Shown here one piece after another: positions 50,085 through 62,567 of a stretch of DNA of 64,000 bases (positions are counted from its first letter, which is position 1; each line of letters begins with the position of its first letter). Made by a program: the position numbers and the translations under genes. The notes under the pieces are model-generated. The model saw only the letters and a list, made by a program, of their open reading frames with translations, was not told where the DNA came from and ran no database searches. The stretch is from Citrus sinensis (Eukaryota; Streptophyta; Magnoliopsida; Sapindales; Rutaceae). The DNA is taken from contig NC_068560.1 in the NCBI RefSeq assembly GCF_022201045.2, positions 32,381,501 through 32,445,500 on the forward strand, in the 5' to 3' direction.

Positions 50085-52505
50085 AGGTTACATTTACCAA
50101 TTTTATGTGTGATTTACAAGTTTTATGAAACTTTTACAAGTTAATGTTGATTTACAAGTTTTATGCAATATTTACAAGTTTTTGTTTCATTTACAAGTTC
50201 TTCTTACAATTTACAACTCTAACATTAATTTACCTATTTTTTCATTAATTTACTAGTTTTATGTGTGGTTTACATATTTTATGTTTTATTTCACACTTAA
50301 TATGAATTTACTAGTTCTATATCATTTTTCTAAGTTTTTGTTTTGTTTACAAGTTTTTCGTACAAATTACAACTCCAGCATTAATTTACTCATTTTTTCA
50401 TCAATTTACTAGTTTTATGTGTGATTTACACATTTTTTATTTTATTTCACAATTTACTAGTTCTCTGTCAATTTACTAGTTCTATGTCATTTTTATAAGT
50501 TTTTGTTTTGTTTACAAGTTCTTCGTGAAAATTACAATTCCAACATTAATTTACCATGTTTTTTTTATTAATTTATTAGTTTTATGTGTGGTTTACATAT
50601 TTTTTGTTTTATTTCACACTTAATGTGAATTTACTAGTTCTATGTCATTTTTCTAAGTTTTTGTTTTGTTTACAAGTTCTTCGTACAAATTACAACTCCA
50701 ACATTAATTTACTCATTTTCCATCAATTTACTAGTTTTATTTGTGATTTACACATTTTTTGTTTTATTTCTCAATTAATGTCAATTTACTAGTTCTATGT
50801 CATTTTTATAAGTTTTTGATTTACAAGTTTTATGTCATTTTTCTAAGTTTTTGTTTTGTTTACAAGTTCTTCGTACAAATTACAACTCCAACATTAATTT
50901 ACTCATTTTTCCATCAATTTACTAGTTTTATGTGTGATTTACACATTTTTTGTTTTATTTCACACTTAATGTGAATTTACTAGTTCTATGTCATTTTTCT
51001 AAGTTTTTGTTTTGTTTACAAGTTCTTCGTACAAATTACAACTCCAACATTAATTTACTCATTTTCCATCAATTTACTAGTTTTATTTGTGATTTACACA
51101 TTTTTTGTTTTATTTCTCAATTAATGTCAATTTACTAGTTCTATGTCATTTTTATAAGTTTTTGATTTACAAGTTTTATGTCATTTTTCTAAGTTTTTGT
51201 TTTGTTTACAAGTTCTTCGTACAAATTACAACTCCAACATTAATTTACTCATTTTTCCATCAATTTACTAGTTTTATGTGTGATTTACACATTTTTTGTT
51301 TTATTTCTCAATTAGTGTCAATTTACTAGTTCTATGTCATTTTTATAAGTTTTTGTTTTGTTTACAAGTTCTTCGTGCAAATTACAATTCCAACATTAAT
51401 TTACCATTTTTTTCATTAATTTATGAGTTTTATTTGTGGTTTACATATTTTATGTTTTATTTTACACTTAATGTGAATTTACTAGTTCTATGTCATTTTT
51501 CTATGTTTTTGTTTTGTTTACAAGTTCTTCGTACAAATTACAACGCCAACATTAATTTACCATGTTTTTCATTAATTCACTAGTTTTATGTGTGGTTTAC
51601 ATATTTTTTGTTTTATTTCACACTTAATGTGAATTTACAAGTTCTATGTCATTTTTATAAGTTTTTGTTTTGTTTACAAGTTCTTCGTGCAAATTACAAT
51701 TCCAACATTAATTTACCATGTTTTTCATTAATTTACTAGTTTTATGTGTGGTTTACACATTTGTTTGTTTCATTTCACACGTTATGTCAATTTACAAGTT
51801 GTATGTCATTTTTCTAACTTTTTGTTTTGTTTACAATTTCTTCTTGCCAATTACAACTCCAACATTAATTTACCCATTATTCCATTAATTTACTAGTTTT
51901 ATGTGTGGTTTACAAATTTTTTGTTTCATTTCACACTTAATGTCAATTTACAGGTTGTATGTCATTTTTCTAAGTTTTTGTTTTGTTTACAAGTTTTTCT
52001 TGCCAATTACAACTCCAACATTAATTTACCCCCTTTTCCATTAATTTACTAGTTTTATGTGTGGTTTACAAAGTTTTTGTTTCATTTCACACTTAATGTC
52101 AATTTATAATTTCTATGTCATTTTTCTAAGTTTTTGTTTTGTTTGCAAGTTCTTCTTGCAATTTACAACTCCAACATTAATTTACCCCCTTTTCCATCAC
52201 GTTACTAGTTTTATGTGTGGTTTACAAAGTTTTTGTTTCATTTCACACTTAATGTCAATTTATAATTTCTATGTCATTTTTCTAAGTTTTTGCTTTGTTT
52301 ACAATTTCTTCTTGCAATTTACAACTCCAACATTAATTTACTACATTTTCTATCAATTTACTAGTTTTTTTCTATTTTTAATTTTTTTTAATTTTGTAGA
52401 CCAATTTACCACTCTAACACTAATTTATCCGTTTTACCTTCAATCTACGAGTCATACGTGTGGTTTAGAAATTTTTTGTCTTATTTCACATTTATTTGGA
52501 ATTTG
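50085..52505. repeat. Satellite-like tandem array inside the Pack-MULE
   Basis: About 2.4 kb consists of tandem units with the core TTTACAAGTTCTTCGTACAA, then TTACAACTCCAACATTAATT, then ATCAATTTACTAGTTTTATG. In the middle part units alternate between about 155 and 191 bases, giving a 346-bp higher-order repeat (for example starts at 50759 and 51105, and at 50950 and 51296). The outer units are more diverged. Open frames of up to 152 codons in this array are by-products of a stop-poor repeat and not genes. Confidence 0.9.
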
Positions 52506-54082
52506 GGTTATTTAGTTTAGGTCAATTGCCTCAACTTAAATTCAATGTGAAAATGGTTAAAGAGTTGGATTATTGACATTTTATGATTTAGATAGAATGA
52601 TATAAGGGTGGGCATGAGTTGGGTTTGATAGGGTTAGTGAAATTCTAACCTGGTCTACTTTTTAATGAGCTGAGATAAAATCCATCCAACTTAACTAAAT
52701 AAACTTGTTTAACCCAATTTTACCCAAACCTTATATCGTCTGGTTAAGTTGATTAGGTTGAAGGTCAAATCAAAATTTTAAATTGAACAATGAAAATGAT
52801 ATAAAACTTGAAATGAAACTTATTAAAATCAAATATAAATCTTTTATAACATGAAATTTTCATTCACTATATAGTGTACGTAAAGAAAGTTAATAAATTA
52901 ACTATCTTTAAATTAAGAAAATTTCCACAAAAAGCATATAGACTTTATTTCTCCTACATCTCCTTTTCCAATTCCAAATTCAAACTTTTTAGATAATTAG
53001 CTAGCATCATATACAAAAATAAAATGAAAGTGATATATAATTATGTGCCATTAAGTATTCACTAAAAAATAAAAAGAAATTAAAAACAACTTACTTTTAT
53101 ATTAATCTTATAAAATAATAAATTTACTTATAAGAGAGTGTGATTTTGGTTTTGGAATTGTAGTCTAGAGTAGCAGATGCAAGAATGAAATAGCCTCTTC
53201 TATTAAAAGATTAAAAAGAATAAAAAATTAGATAAGCCATTTAAGTCTTTATAATTTTGCAATTGAGAATTAACACATTATCATTATCCTTCTTCTTCTT
53301 CTTCTTCTTATTATTATTATTATTATTATAGATTTGGTTGGGTTAGACTAGTTAATTATAATTGATCCAGCCCAAACTAATTATTAATTAGGTTTGAAAA
53401 AAACAGACTCAATTAAACCACAATAATGTGCTCATGGTGCATTTACTAATCAGTAATCAGAACAGGCTACAATCAAAATCAAGAATGTGAATAAGAATAA
53501 GTTATTTATTTGAGCTGTAGAAATTGAAGTCGGAATGAGATTCATTTCCATCGATGTGTTTAATTTGTCTTGAAATCGGAATGAATTATCATAATTTACT
53601 TAAATGCCCTTTGTTGATTATTGTCAATTGGTGGTGGTAATAATAATAATAATAATAATAATCATCATCATCATAATAATAATATTTATTAAAATAGTAT
53701 TATAATTATGATTACTAATTCATTATTGTTATTATTTATTAATTTCATGATTTTGTTATATGATTATTATTTATGAAAATATTATTGTAATCAAACTTTA
53801 TAATTATTATTAAAATAATAAGTTATTATTATTAATATTTTATTATATTATTATTTAGTAAAAATATTATTATATTTATAATTTTGTTGTTATTATTATC
53901 AGTATGAAATTATTTCATGATTATTTATTATAATATTATTATAATTCTAATTCATTATAATTTATTAATCTTTTATTATTATTATTTATTTAATATTATC
54001 TAATTAAAATTTATAATAATTAATTAAAATATTTTTATAGTTATTATTTATTAAAAAAATTCAATATTATAACAATTATGGC
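52506..54082. other. AT-rich inner part of the Pack-MULE with trinucleotide runs
   Basis: No gene. CTT/ATT runs lie at 53289-53330 and AAT/ATC runs at about 53638-53690. The stretch 53640-54060 is almost pure A and T built from ATTATT-type units. Confidence 0.7.
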
Positions 54083-54312
54083 ACCCTCCCATATCATAGC
54101 AATGACAGGACCGGAGGTTATGTACCCAATCAGAGCACCAAAGAAAGGCTTTGACAACAAATCCTCATAGTGCTTCTGAGCAAAAGGGCGGTCCACAGTC
54201 ATAAGCTTCAAACCCTTCAAAGAGAAACCCTTCTTCTCAAATCTGCTGATGATTTCAGCAACGAGCCTCTTTGGACCCCATCGGGCTTGATCATGATGAA
54301 AGTTTGTTCCAT
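54083..54312 (-). pseudogene. Captured first exon of a nucleoside diphosphate kinase gene
   Basis: From an ATG at 54312 the minus strand reads [16 protein letters not shown], the standard NDPK start. A one-base deletion near 54264 then shifts the frame, and the family sequence continues as [54 protein letters not shown] and IWEG. It stops near 54083, about where an exon border lies in many NDPK genes. The active-site histidine region is not included. The copy is broken and incomplete and cannot give active kinase. Confidence 0.85.
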
Positions 54313-54410
54313 TTCTTTGAGATTCAGAGAAACCCAATTGTTTGAGAATTGAGTGAAATACCACCACTTATAGGTGAGAGAATAATGCATGCTCTATATA
54401 TATACAAATT
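54313..54410 (-). promoter_or_regulatory. Likely captured NDPK promoter and leader
   Basis: Upstream of the captured ATG on the minus strand is a TATA-like CTATATATATAC near 54394-54405. About 80 bases of typical CT- and A-rich leader run to the ATG. This suggests that promoter and first exon were taken together. Whether it drives transcription is unknown. Confidence 0.4.
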
Positions 54411-54988
54411 TGCTGTCTTGGTCAAAACAATGCAAATGCGATAGAGGAGAATCAGTAAAGAATGACGAACCCAGCCCGGTTCTCCTCTTGACTCCTGACG
54501 CCGAGTCGTTATCGTCGGACCGAAACCACTTCACGAACACGAACCTAGCTGCTTCACGAACACGAACCATTGTAGAGCTTCTTTCTCACTTCTTTTTGGC
54601 TCAAACAGTTTTCAAAGCAAAGATTGCAGTAAAAGAGGAACGATCGAGGAAACAAAATTCGGGTTAGCCAGCAAACCCGATTGCTTCGAAAATACAAAAT
54701 CCGGCGTGCTACGATTTTTAGATTCGATTCCGGGACCTTCGAATTATGACCAGACTTTGATTCTATTTGGACTTTCGTAGATTTCAATTTTAAAATATAT
54801 ATAATTTTGAAATTTTAACCGGTTATTTTTTTTAAATAAATGTTTAACCGGTTGTAAACCTGTTAATGAAATTTTTTTAAATACTTTTATTATATTATAG
54901 TTATTAGGTATCGTTGATCTAATCCAATGGCCCACGTTTATTACGGTATCAATGCCGTAAATTTATTTACGGCATTATAGAATTTTCC

Positions 54989-55798
54989 ATCTATTTTATT
55001 TTAGTCGTTTACGGTGTAGGCATTTTGGAGCCATGTCTCCTTTTGTATACTAGGGCTCTTCTTAGTCGGAAAATTGTGTGAAACATTTGATACCATTTAT
55101 TATGTATCTGCCAATAATAAATATTATATCTTACTCATATGATAACGCAAATGATAAATCTTTCACTTTGATATGCAATGAAGAGATATGAAATCATATA
55201 TGATGAGCAATGTTAGGAACGAGAGCACAAGTTGCATTTTTCAGGTTTAAGATTGCACCGACGGTTTAGTACTTTAGTTAGGTAAACGCATACGGATGGG
55301 AATGCGTATAAAAATTTTGAGAGTAAACGACAAGTCGTTTGGAGGCAGTAAATGCAGCTTGAAATTTCAATGTTTACATGACATGTCGTCTAATTCGCTG
55401 AATTATGCATAAAATATTAAGATACCGATGAGACCGATACAATTTTTGAAAATTAAATTTATTTCCCGAAAATTTAAATCTTTTTTCTAACGCAATTATG
55501 TATTCCTCCCTTATTATGAAAAAAAAAAGGTTTAATTTATTATATTTGCTCATCCTTAATCAAAATTGAAAGTTGTACGTTAACCATACATGATAGCTTA
55601 GTCGATTGCACGGTGGTTCCTTACGATCATGAATCTCCTCCGATGATCTTGCTTCGTTGATTTTAATTTCCAGCCCCGCTTCTTCTCAATCTCGGTAATT
55701 TGTCCTTTCAAGAGAACTCAATTCCCTAATTTTGGTTCCAATCTGCAGCAATTAGAATTATAAATAAATTGATAAATTTGTTAACAAGAAACAAGAGG
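54989..55798. other. Upstream region of the ATG14-like gene
   Basis: The first 9 bases are the right target duplication of the Pack-MULE. The rest is AT-rich spacer and promoter. A CT-rich leader (about 55620-55700) with a possible donor CTCG/GTAATT near 55696 precedes the ATG at 55799. Confidence 0.5.
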
Positions 55799-58700
55799 AT
55801 GAACAAGAAAGCCAGTAACTGCGCCATTTGCGAGAATTCAAATCGCGCTTCGATTTGTGCAGCCTGTGTCAATTACAGGTATCTCTAACAATTAAGCTTA
55901 TTGTACCTTTTATTTTTTAAAACTTAATTACGCTTGTTTTCTTATGAAAACGGTGTGTTTATTGCGTATGATAATGCCGTATTATCTGGCAACATGTAGA
56001 TTAAGTGAGTGCAACACTTTGTTGAAGTCATTGAAGAGTCGTCGCGATGCATTGTATATGAGATTGAGTGAAGTTCTTGTGGCTAAGGTTTGATTCATGC
56101 TTTTACTACAGCTACTTTTGTTTTCTGTTCTTTTTTTCTTTTTTTGGGGTTAATGCTGTAAGTAATATTGTTTAGGGCAAGGCTGATGATCAGCTGAATT
56201 GGAGAGTGCTACAGAACGAGAAACTTACGAATTTGAGGGAGAAGCTCCGGCGTAGTAAAGAGCAACTTTCACAAGGTTGACTTCTCCTAAATTGTTATCT
56301 AATGCAATTTTAAGTCAGTGGTTGCTGCACATTTACTTTATTTTTCTGTTTTGTATCTTGCACAGGGAAGTTGAAGATTGAGAAGTCATCTTATGATTTG
56401 AAAGGCAGATATGCTATTCTTGATTCAGCTCGTTCTATGGTACAATAGATGCTTATGGTTTTTTTAAGTTTATTGATAGTATGGTTTCAAATTTACCTAT
56501 GATTAGTTTGTTTTTCAATATGAATGAAGATCTTCTGATTTGTGTTTTACTTGTAGATGGAAAAGAATCGTGCGGAACAGCTAGAGAAATTCTATCCTAA
56601 CATTATCTGCACTCAGAGCTTGGGGCATGTAAGACTTGTGCCCCCAAATTCTTTTTAGTGTTGATATCGTTATACTTGTTATCCACTAATTAAATGTCTG
56701 CTAGAGGATTTGACATAAGATACTTATTGTTTTTGCTGTTCTACCAGTATTTGATAGTTATTTACTATATCCTGATTGTAGTTTGCTCATTTTTTGTCTA
56801 TAAAAAATAACTACCATGTTTGTTCCTTAATGCCTTTCTAAAACTGCAGATGGCTATTGTTTCTGAACTTCTCCATAAACAGTCTGTGGTTATAAAACAG
56901 ATATGCAAATTGTTTCCCCAACGCCGGGTAAGGACTTCGATGCTTGTCTACTTCAATGCCAAGGCTTGTAAGGCATAAACTTAAGGAACTATTAGTTGAA
57001 TTTGAATTTTGAGGCTTTATATTATTACTTCAGATGTGAGTTGTTGTGTAAAGATATTTGAAGCTCAAGAGTGTGCCTATAGATGTTTTCATATAAGAGA
57101 GTTGTGGTGCTTTGGTTCATGCACAGATCCAGAGTTAATATCTCTAAGAGATACTTGTTGTGCTTTCAGATATGACACATGGTTTCTTTTCTTCAGGTGA
57201 ATATAGATGGAGAGAGAAGAGATGGATCTAGTGGTCAGTATGACCAGATTTGTGGTGCACGATTACCTAAAGGACTTGATCCACACTCAGTCCCATCAGA
57301 GGAGCTTGCTGCATCTTTGGGGTAATCTTGCTAAGCTTTCATTAAGACTTATGTACTTTGTCTTTCTATTCTCTTTCTTTAAGACTACGTACATAAATAT
57401 ATCCCTTCTGTTCTCATCCGAATAGATAAATAGAAAAGAAATATAGTGTGGACTATGTTATCAAATCCAAACAACAATTATCGGTCATTTTAAAAGATTC
57501 GGTTTTGCTGGTTACTAGCCTGGATATTTTTCTGCTTGGTACTAACTACTGATCCCAATGAGTGGAGAACAGATACATGGTGCAACTTCTAAATCTTGTT
57601 GTTCTGAATTTGGCTGTTCCCGTCCTTCATAACTCAGGTTTTGCGGTAAGCACTGGTATTCCTTCGAGAGCATGCTTTAGGTTCCCTTAGGTTTTACTTA
57701 GTTTTTTGGTTATTCATTCTTTCCATACAGTTGTTGGTGGGATTAAAAGTGTGATTTATGATGACTCAATAATTTGGCTGAAGAAAAATTCTGCTGTTTT
57801 AGAAAGCATTGATGCAAGCTATTGCTCACAGCCTTCATAGGAGCATCCTTTGAATTATATTGATAGCATCTTCAAAATTTTGTTCAAAATGTTGTGGTTA
57901 TCAAAGTTTCCAACTATACTTTTTGCAAGGTTCCGTCAAAGAAAAACTTCACCTGGGATTTTTGGCAATCGTCTAATATCAGGCGGACAATACAGCTTTA
58001 AGATTATTTCTTTTCCTAAATAGGCTTATTACATATTTGTGTTATTTAAGCACTCCTCTTATATGCATGCTAACAAGCACTGATTTTTCCTGAGCTAGCG
58101 TTTTATGAATTTTGACCTTATGAATGTCTGGAGATCTTGTTGTATGTTAATACAATTTTGGATACCTTTTATTTTTTTATCTTCTGAAAAAGAAAAACCA
58201 ATTCATCAGTGTTCCTAATTGTGCACTAGTTACTGGATACTTTTTTCCTATAGAAAAATTTTATCTTCCTGAACTGATGTAGTGCCTGGATTAAATAAAC
58301 AAATAAGATATTGCCCTTTATTTAGGATTTGTTTTATGTTTTGATTATGTTCATATATATACTGTAATTATATCTCAGGGTTCCTGCTCGAGAATATGGC
58401 AACGGGATTCTTATTGGGATGCACGTCCTTCTTCTCGAAGGTATATTGACTGGGAATGTAATAGGCTAATTAAGGTATATAATATTTTAGAACTGATTTT
58501 AATTATCCTGTGCAGCAATGAATATCCCCTGTTTATTCCACGCCAAAATTATTGTTCCACCAGTGGAGAAAATTCTTGGACTGATAGAAGCTCAAGTAAC
58601 TTTGGTGTTGCTTCAATGGAATCCGAGAGAAGGCCCCAACTTGATTCTTCTAGAAGTGCTAGCTTTAATTATACTTCTGCATCTACACATTCTGTTGAAA

Positions 58701-59796
58701 CACACAAGGATTTGCAGAAAGGGATTTCTCTTCTCAAGAAAAGTGTGGCATGCTTAACAGCTTACTGTTATAACTCACTATGCCTAGATGTTCCTGCTGA
58801 AGCATCTACTTTTGAAGCATTTGCTAAGTTATTGGCAACACTATCTTTATCCAAGGAAGTTCGATCTGTTTTTTCCTTGAAAATGGCTTGTTCGAGGTAC
58901 ATATGCCAACCTTAATATTGTAATTTATGTTTCATGGCCCCTTCAATTTTGTTCTGCCTTGCTGATATTACGAATAAAAGCGAGCAAGTTTTAGAAATTA
59001 TTGAACAAGAGTAAAAACAAATAATAATAAATAAATAAATAAAATCATTTTAGTAATTTTCAGCCTTTCTTAGAAGAGATTCATCCTATTGCTGATTTGC
59101 TAGTGAGACCTTTGACCACATTGTCATGAATGATGAATGATCATATTATGTTCTTGCTTTTTCTGAGATGAAATAGGATTTTTTTTTTTTGGTTTGCGAT
59201 GCTGTTGGGCATCACACTATCTTCTGATTTTCAGGTCTTGCAAGCAAGTTCAAAAATTAAACAGATCAGTTTGGAATATGAATTCTGCTATTTCCTCTAC
59301 CACTTTGCTGGAGAGTGCACATATGTTTCCTATTACGGTACAAATTTGGTCATCTAGATTGTTATAGAAGAATTGGTTTTGAAATTTTATCTTATGTTTA
59401 TAAACTGCTTTGTTAGATAAAATTGATCTGTCCTTGGTCTCTGTCTCTGCTCTAGAAACAAAAGCTGATTACGGTCTGTACCTTTATATCACCTGTCTTC
59501 CCTAACATTTTGAGTAATATGAGTTTGAGTTTCAAATGCATTTTTCCATGATTGAATATGTTTAATAATTTTCATAATATTTGTTTTTTTCTCAGAAAAA
59601 TTTAAGTGATAACAATCTCCCAAGTTCGGCAGCCAGTTTTCTCTATGCAACTGAGATGTCTGATATTGGAAAAAATGAAAGCCTTATTGATGGATGGGAT
59701 CTCGTGGAGCATCCCACTTTTCCTCCTCCACCATCACAAACAGAGGATGTTGAACATTGGACTCGTGCAATGATTATTGATGCCACAAAGAAATGA
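55799..59796 (+). CDS. ATG14: ATG14-like autophagy protein (PI3K complex I subunit)
   Basis: Twelve exons join in phase: 55799-55878, 56000-56087, 56176-56275, 56366-56439, 56557-56628, 56850-56927, 57197-57321, 57573-57645, 58379-58440, 58516-58896, 59235-59337 and 59596-59796, giving 478 residues. The N-terminus carries paired cysteines (CAIC at about residue 8 and CAAC at about 20), as in ATG14 proteins. A coiled coil of about 90 residues follows (MRLSEVLVAKGKADDQLNWR onward). The BARKOR/UVRAG-type body includes HMAIVSELLHKQSVVIKQIC and LLNLVVLNLAVPVLHNSGFA. The C-terminal part has a Ser-rich linker and ends DGWDLVEHPTFPPPPSQTED. ATG14 recruits the class III phosphatidylinositol 3-kinase to autophagosome formation sites. 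The Arabidopsis relatives are At1g77890 and At4g08540 (ATG14a/b, about 470 residues). Confidence 0.9.
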
Positions 59797-60993
59797 TGTG
59801 TAGCCAAACTAATTTCCTACTCGTAAGTACCTTCACGCTTTTCATTTTTTGGAAGGTTTCTTTAACACTAAATTATTCACACACATATGCTGATTAATTA
59901 TGTCTCAAGCATACACATGCAGGGCAATTTATCATCAATATTAAGTTGCAACTTCCAACAGTCTGGGTCTGGTGAAACTTATATAAGTTTATCACTCGAA
60001 TAACACAGTACTAAACCCATAGAAAAAGGTGGCCTGTAAGTTCATCTTCCCTTGCATGTCATCGTCGATGGGGCATATAAGAAAAATAACAGTTTATAAA
60101 GAGAACTTGACTAGATCTTAGTATCTCTTCCTTTAGAATCAGCCAGAAATGCTTTTGTGGTCTTAACATGCACGGTAGACTTAAAAAGCCGCAATTTCTA
60201 TAGTTTGAGGAATACTGTTATTCCATTTTTAATGTTACTCCTTTTTGTTTTCTTAACACAGATGAAGCAAATGACTTTTTGCATTATAGCTAATGTCTTG
60301 ATAAGTTTGGTAAATTCATATATGTATGTGTGTATATATATATGTATGTATGTATGTATTCACTAAATCCTCCGAACTTAAAGCTCATATTGATTTTTGT
60401 TTCAGTGATATTTTCCAGGAAGAATACACTTACTAAAGCAGAGGCCAGGGGAGAGGATCAAAATGTTTGGGCTTTTTTCCAATTGTCAATAGATAGATAT
60501 GACCTGTGTGTGTGTATATGAATGTATATGATTACAACCAATTGTAGGACTTTTTTTTCTTTTTTAAATTCTAATTTCCTCTAGTAATCTTTGTGATGAT
60601 AAATCTTTGTGATGATATTGAATTTGAATCGAGAAAGAAGGGGGGAAAAATCAGATGCTTCCCTTTAATTTAACTACCAAAATGTAAGGATTTTATCCAT
60701 ATTCAGTTCTTATTAGTGAAGCTGTTTTCTGTTCTCCCTATTGTTGCATGCAATTTGCTTGGTTAGATATAGTCTGGTTTTAGTAAGTCTTGAACACCAA
60801 GTATTGACCAAAATCTAGGATATTGTTTTTTGAGCTATTGTCACTGTATTGCGAAATTGGCTTTAAGTTAGGAGGTGCGTTCAGTTGAGATTTTTCCTTT
60901 ATAGACACGCCGCACGCGCACGCGGATATTTATGTACATATATACATGCATACAGTCTTTTTCTAGTGCAAGTGTTTTTTTTCTTTTTTTTTT
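59797..60993. other. Spacer after the ATG14-like gene with TA/TG microsatellite
   Basis: The 3' untranslated region of the ATG14-like gene lies at the start. A TATG/TATA run is found at about 60319-60360 and a TG/TATG run near 60508-60530. No supported frame. Confidence 0.5.
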
Positions 60994-61079
60994 AATTCGA
61001 ACACGTTGTTAAGTCATGGAATTTAATAGAGTTAATTTTAATGTGATTAAATCGTACGGTTTAACAATGTGTTCGAATT
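60994..61079. repeat. Short inverted repeat (86-bp hairpin)
   Basis: AATTCGAACACGTTGTTAA (60994-61012) faces its near-perfect inverse TTAACAATGTGTTCGAATT (61061-61079). T-rich and A-rich flanks extend the pairing. It is a small MITE-like hairpin. Confidence 0.75.
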
Positions 61080-61096
61080 AAAAAAAAATAAACTTG

Positions 61097-61265
61097 TGTA
61101 TCTATAATTATCTGTATTTAGAGTATGTTTAGATAAGAAAAGTGAACTAACTCGATGTCATTAGAATTTAGAAATTAGTTATGTATCTATAATTATTTAT
61201 ATTTAGAGTATGTTCAAATAAGAAAACTGAACTTGCTTAGTGTCATTACAACTTGAAAATTAGTT
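61097..61265. repeat. 85-bp tandem direct repeat
   Basis: Two adjacent copies (61097-61181, 61182-61265) share TGTATCTATAATTATYTRTA, then TTTAGAGTATGTT and TAAGAAAASTGAACT. They differ at roughly 15 percent of positions. Confidence 0.8.
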
Positions 61266-62567
61266 AAATACCCATTAACTTTGCTCGAAATGTAGAAAAA
61301 GACAGAAGTCCTTTTGTTACAAAACACCGTCTACTTTCGGATCTAAGAGAAAATGGACGTTAGGTTCTGTTCAGGAAAAACTTGTATGTGGCTTGTTATA
61401 CCAACAGTGCAAATTGATCTAATCCCCATTCGGGTTGACCATCAGAATATATGTCGCTGGTTTCCCGCCCATATATAGAGTATTTCCCAAAAAAGTTTTA
61501 TGAAAATTGCAGAAGCTGCTTTGCCAAAAACTGACCTTTCAAAATTCATTTAACTGCTTATGAAAATATGCAAGTCAAAAACACTTTCAACTCCTTATTA
61601 ACACCCTAAAACACATTCTCAACACATCAATGGCTAAAAGAGCCAACGGAGACCGTGTTTAAAAAGAAGCTTTCAGAAAACCAGCAGGAATTTTTACTAA
61701 TTTCTTATTATTTTTGTCAAAAATAAAAACCTTAATTTTCATTAAAAACTTTCATTCCAAAAACTCATTGCTTCTTAATGATAACAATGACCCTTTTGTT
61801 AATGCTTTAAATATAATTTATATTTTCGTTAACTTGGCTAGACTTCTAAACTCGAAAGCTAAATAAAAAAGTAAAATTACTTACTTGCTTCCTTGCTAGT
61901 TGCTGTCTAAAGAAATTGCAAAGTGAAAAAGAAAATTTTAAATTTATTCCCATTAAAATTTATCTACTCTTTTAGCCTAAATTTTGAGTGATGTGAAATT
62001 GTGGGAGCAAAATGAGTTGGAAAAGCCATCTTCCATCCATATGGAGTTTTTCGTTCCACGTTTCCTATATTTATATTTGTTGATACTAAGGATGGAGTTG
62101 GCGGTCGGCTTTCTTTCAATGACATAATTGATATGTTTGAGGTTGTGAATGCTCGCTTAGTAAAATCTTTAAGTCCGATAAGCTTGAAGGCATGAACGTA
62201 GACATAATTGACTGAACCACGTAAAAATTACGTGTTTGTTCTCTCTTTCACCTTGTCTCTTTATTTTTCATTTCACATTAATTTGTTTATCTCGAATTTG
62301 GTTGTTTTGTTTAAAATTGCATTTAAGTTTCTTGTATTGCGCTAAACGAGGCAGTTGCAAACATACCCTATATCAGCGGCCTCCACATTAGTTAACCAGA
62401 ATGTCCAATCTTGATTTGAAACTGAAATCGACTTCAAAGACAAAACGAAGCTCAAAAGTGTCAAAAGCAAAATCTCTTGCTGATCTAACAAATGAAGGAG
62501 AAAAAAATACAAAATAAATGAATGGAGTGAACAACTGCCAGTGAATAGGTATAGACAGAGGCAAGGA
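61266..62567. other. Spacer, no gene seen
   Basis: AT-rich intergenic sequence. The right end holds the 3' untranslated region of the minus-strand bZIP gene. Confidence 0.5.

Larger units (their letters stand above)
49929..54988. mobile_element. Pack-MULE-like DNA transposon, 5060 bp
   Basis: The left end (49929 onward, CATTCTATAATGCTGTAA then TAAATTTACGGCATTGATGC) and the right end read inversely (up to 54988) share terminal inverted repeats of about 70 bp. These continue through CCGTAAT, ACGTGG and TTRGATT. A perfect 9-bp target duplication ATCTATTTT flanks the element (49920-49928 and 54989-54997), the hallmark length of Mutator-like elements. No transposase is seen. Instead it carries a 2.4-kb tandem array, AT-rich microsatellites and a captured nucleoside diphosphate kinase start, which is the Pack-MULE pattern. 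It inserted within or just past the 3' end of the At4g37920-like gene. Confidence 0.88.

Noticed and set aside
50586-52515. Chain of similar open frames (62-152 codons) rich in Phe and Leu
   Set aside because: They arise because the tandem array has few stop codons; period and frame follow the DNA repeat and the sequence has no protein-family features.
54389-54787. 92-codon plus-strand and 77-codon minus-strand frames inside the Pack-MULE
   Set aside because: They overlap on opposite strands, have no family match and lie in the region between captured promoter and terminal repeat.
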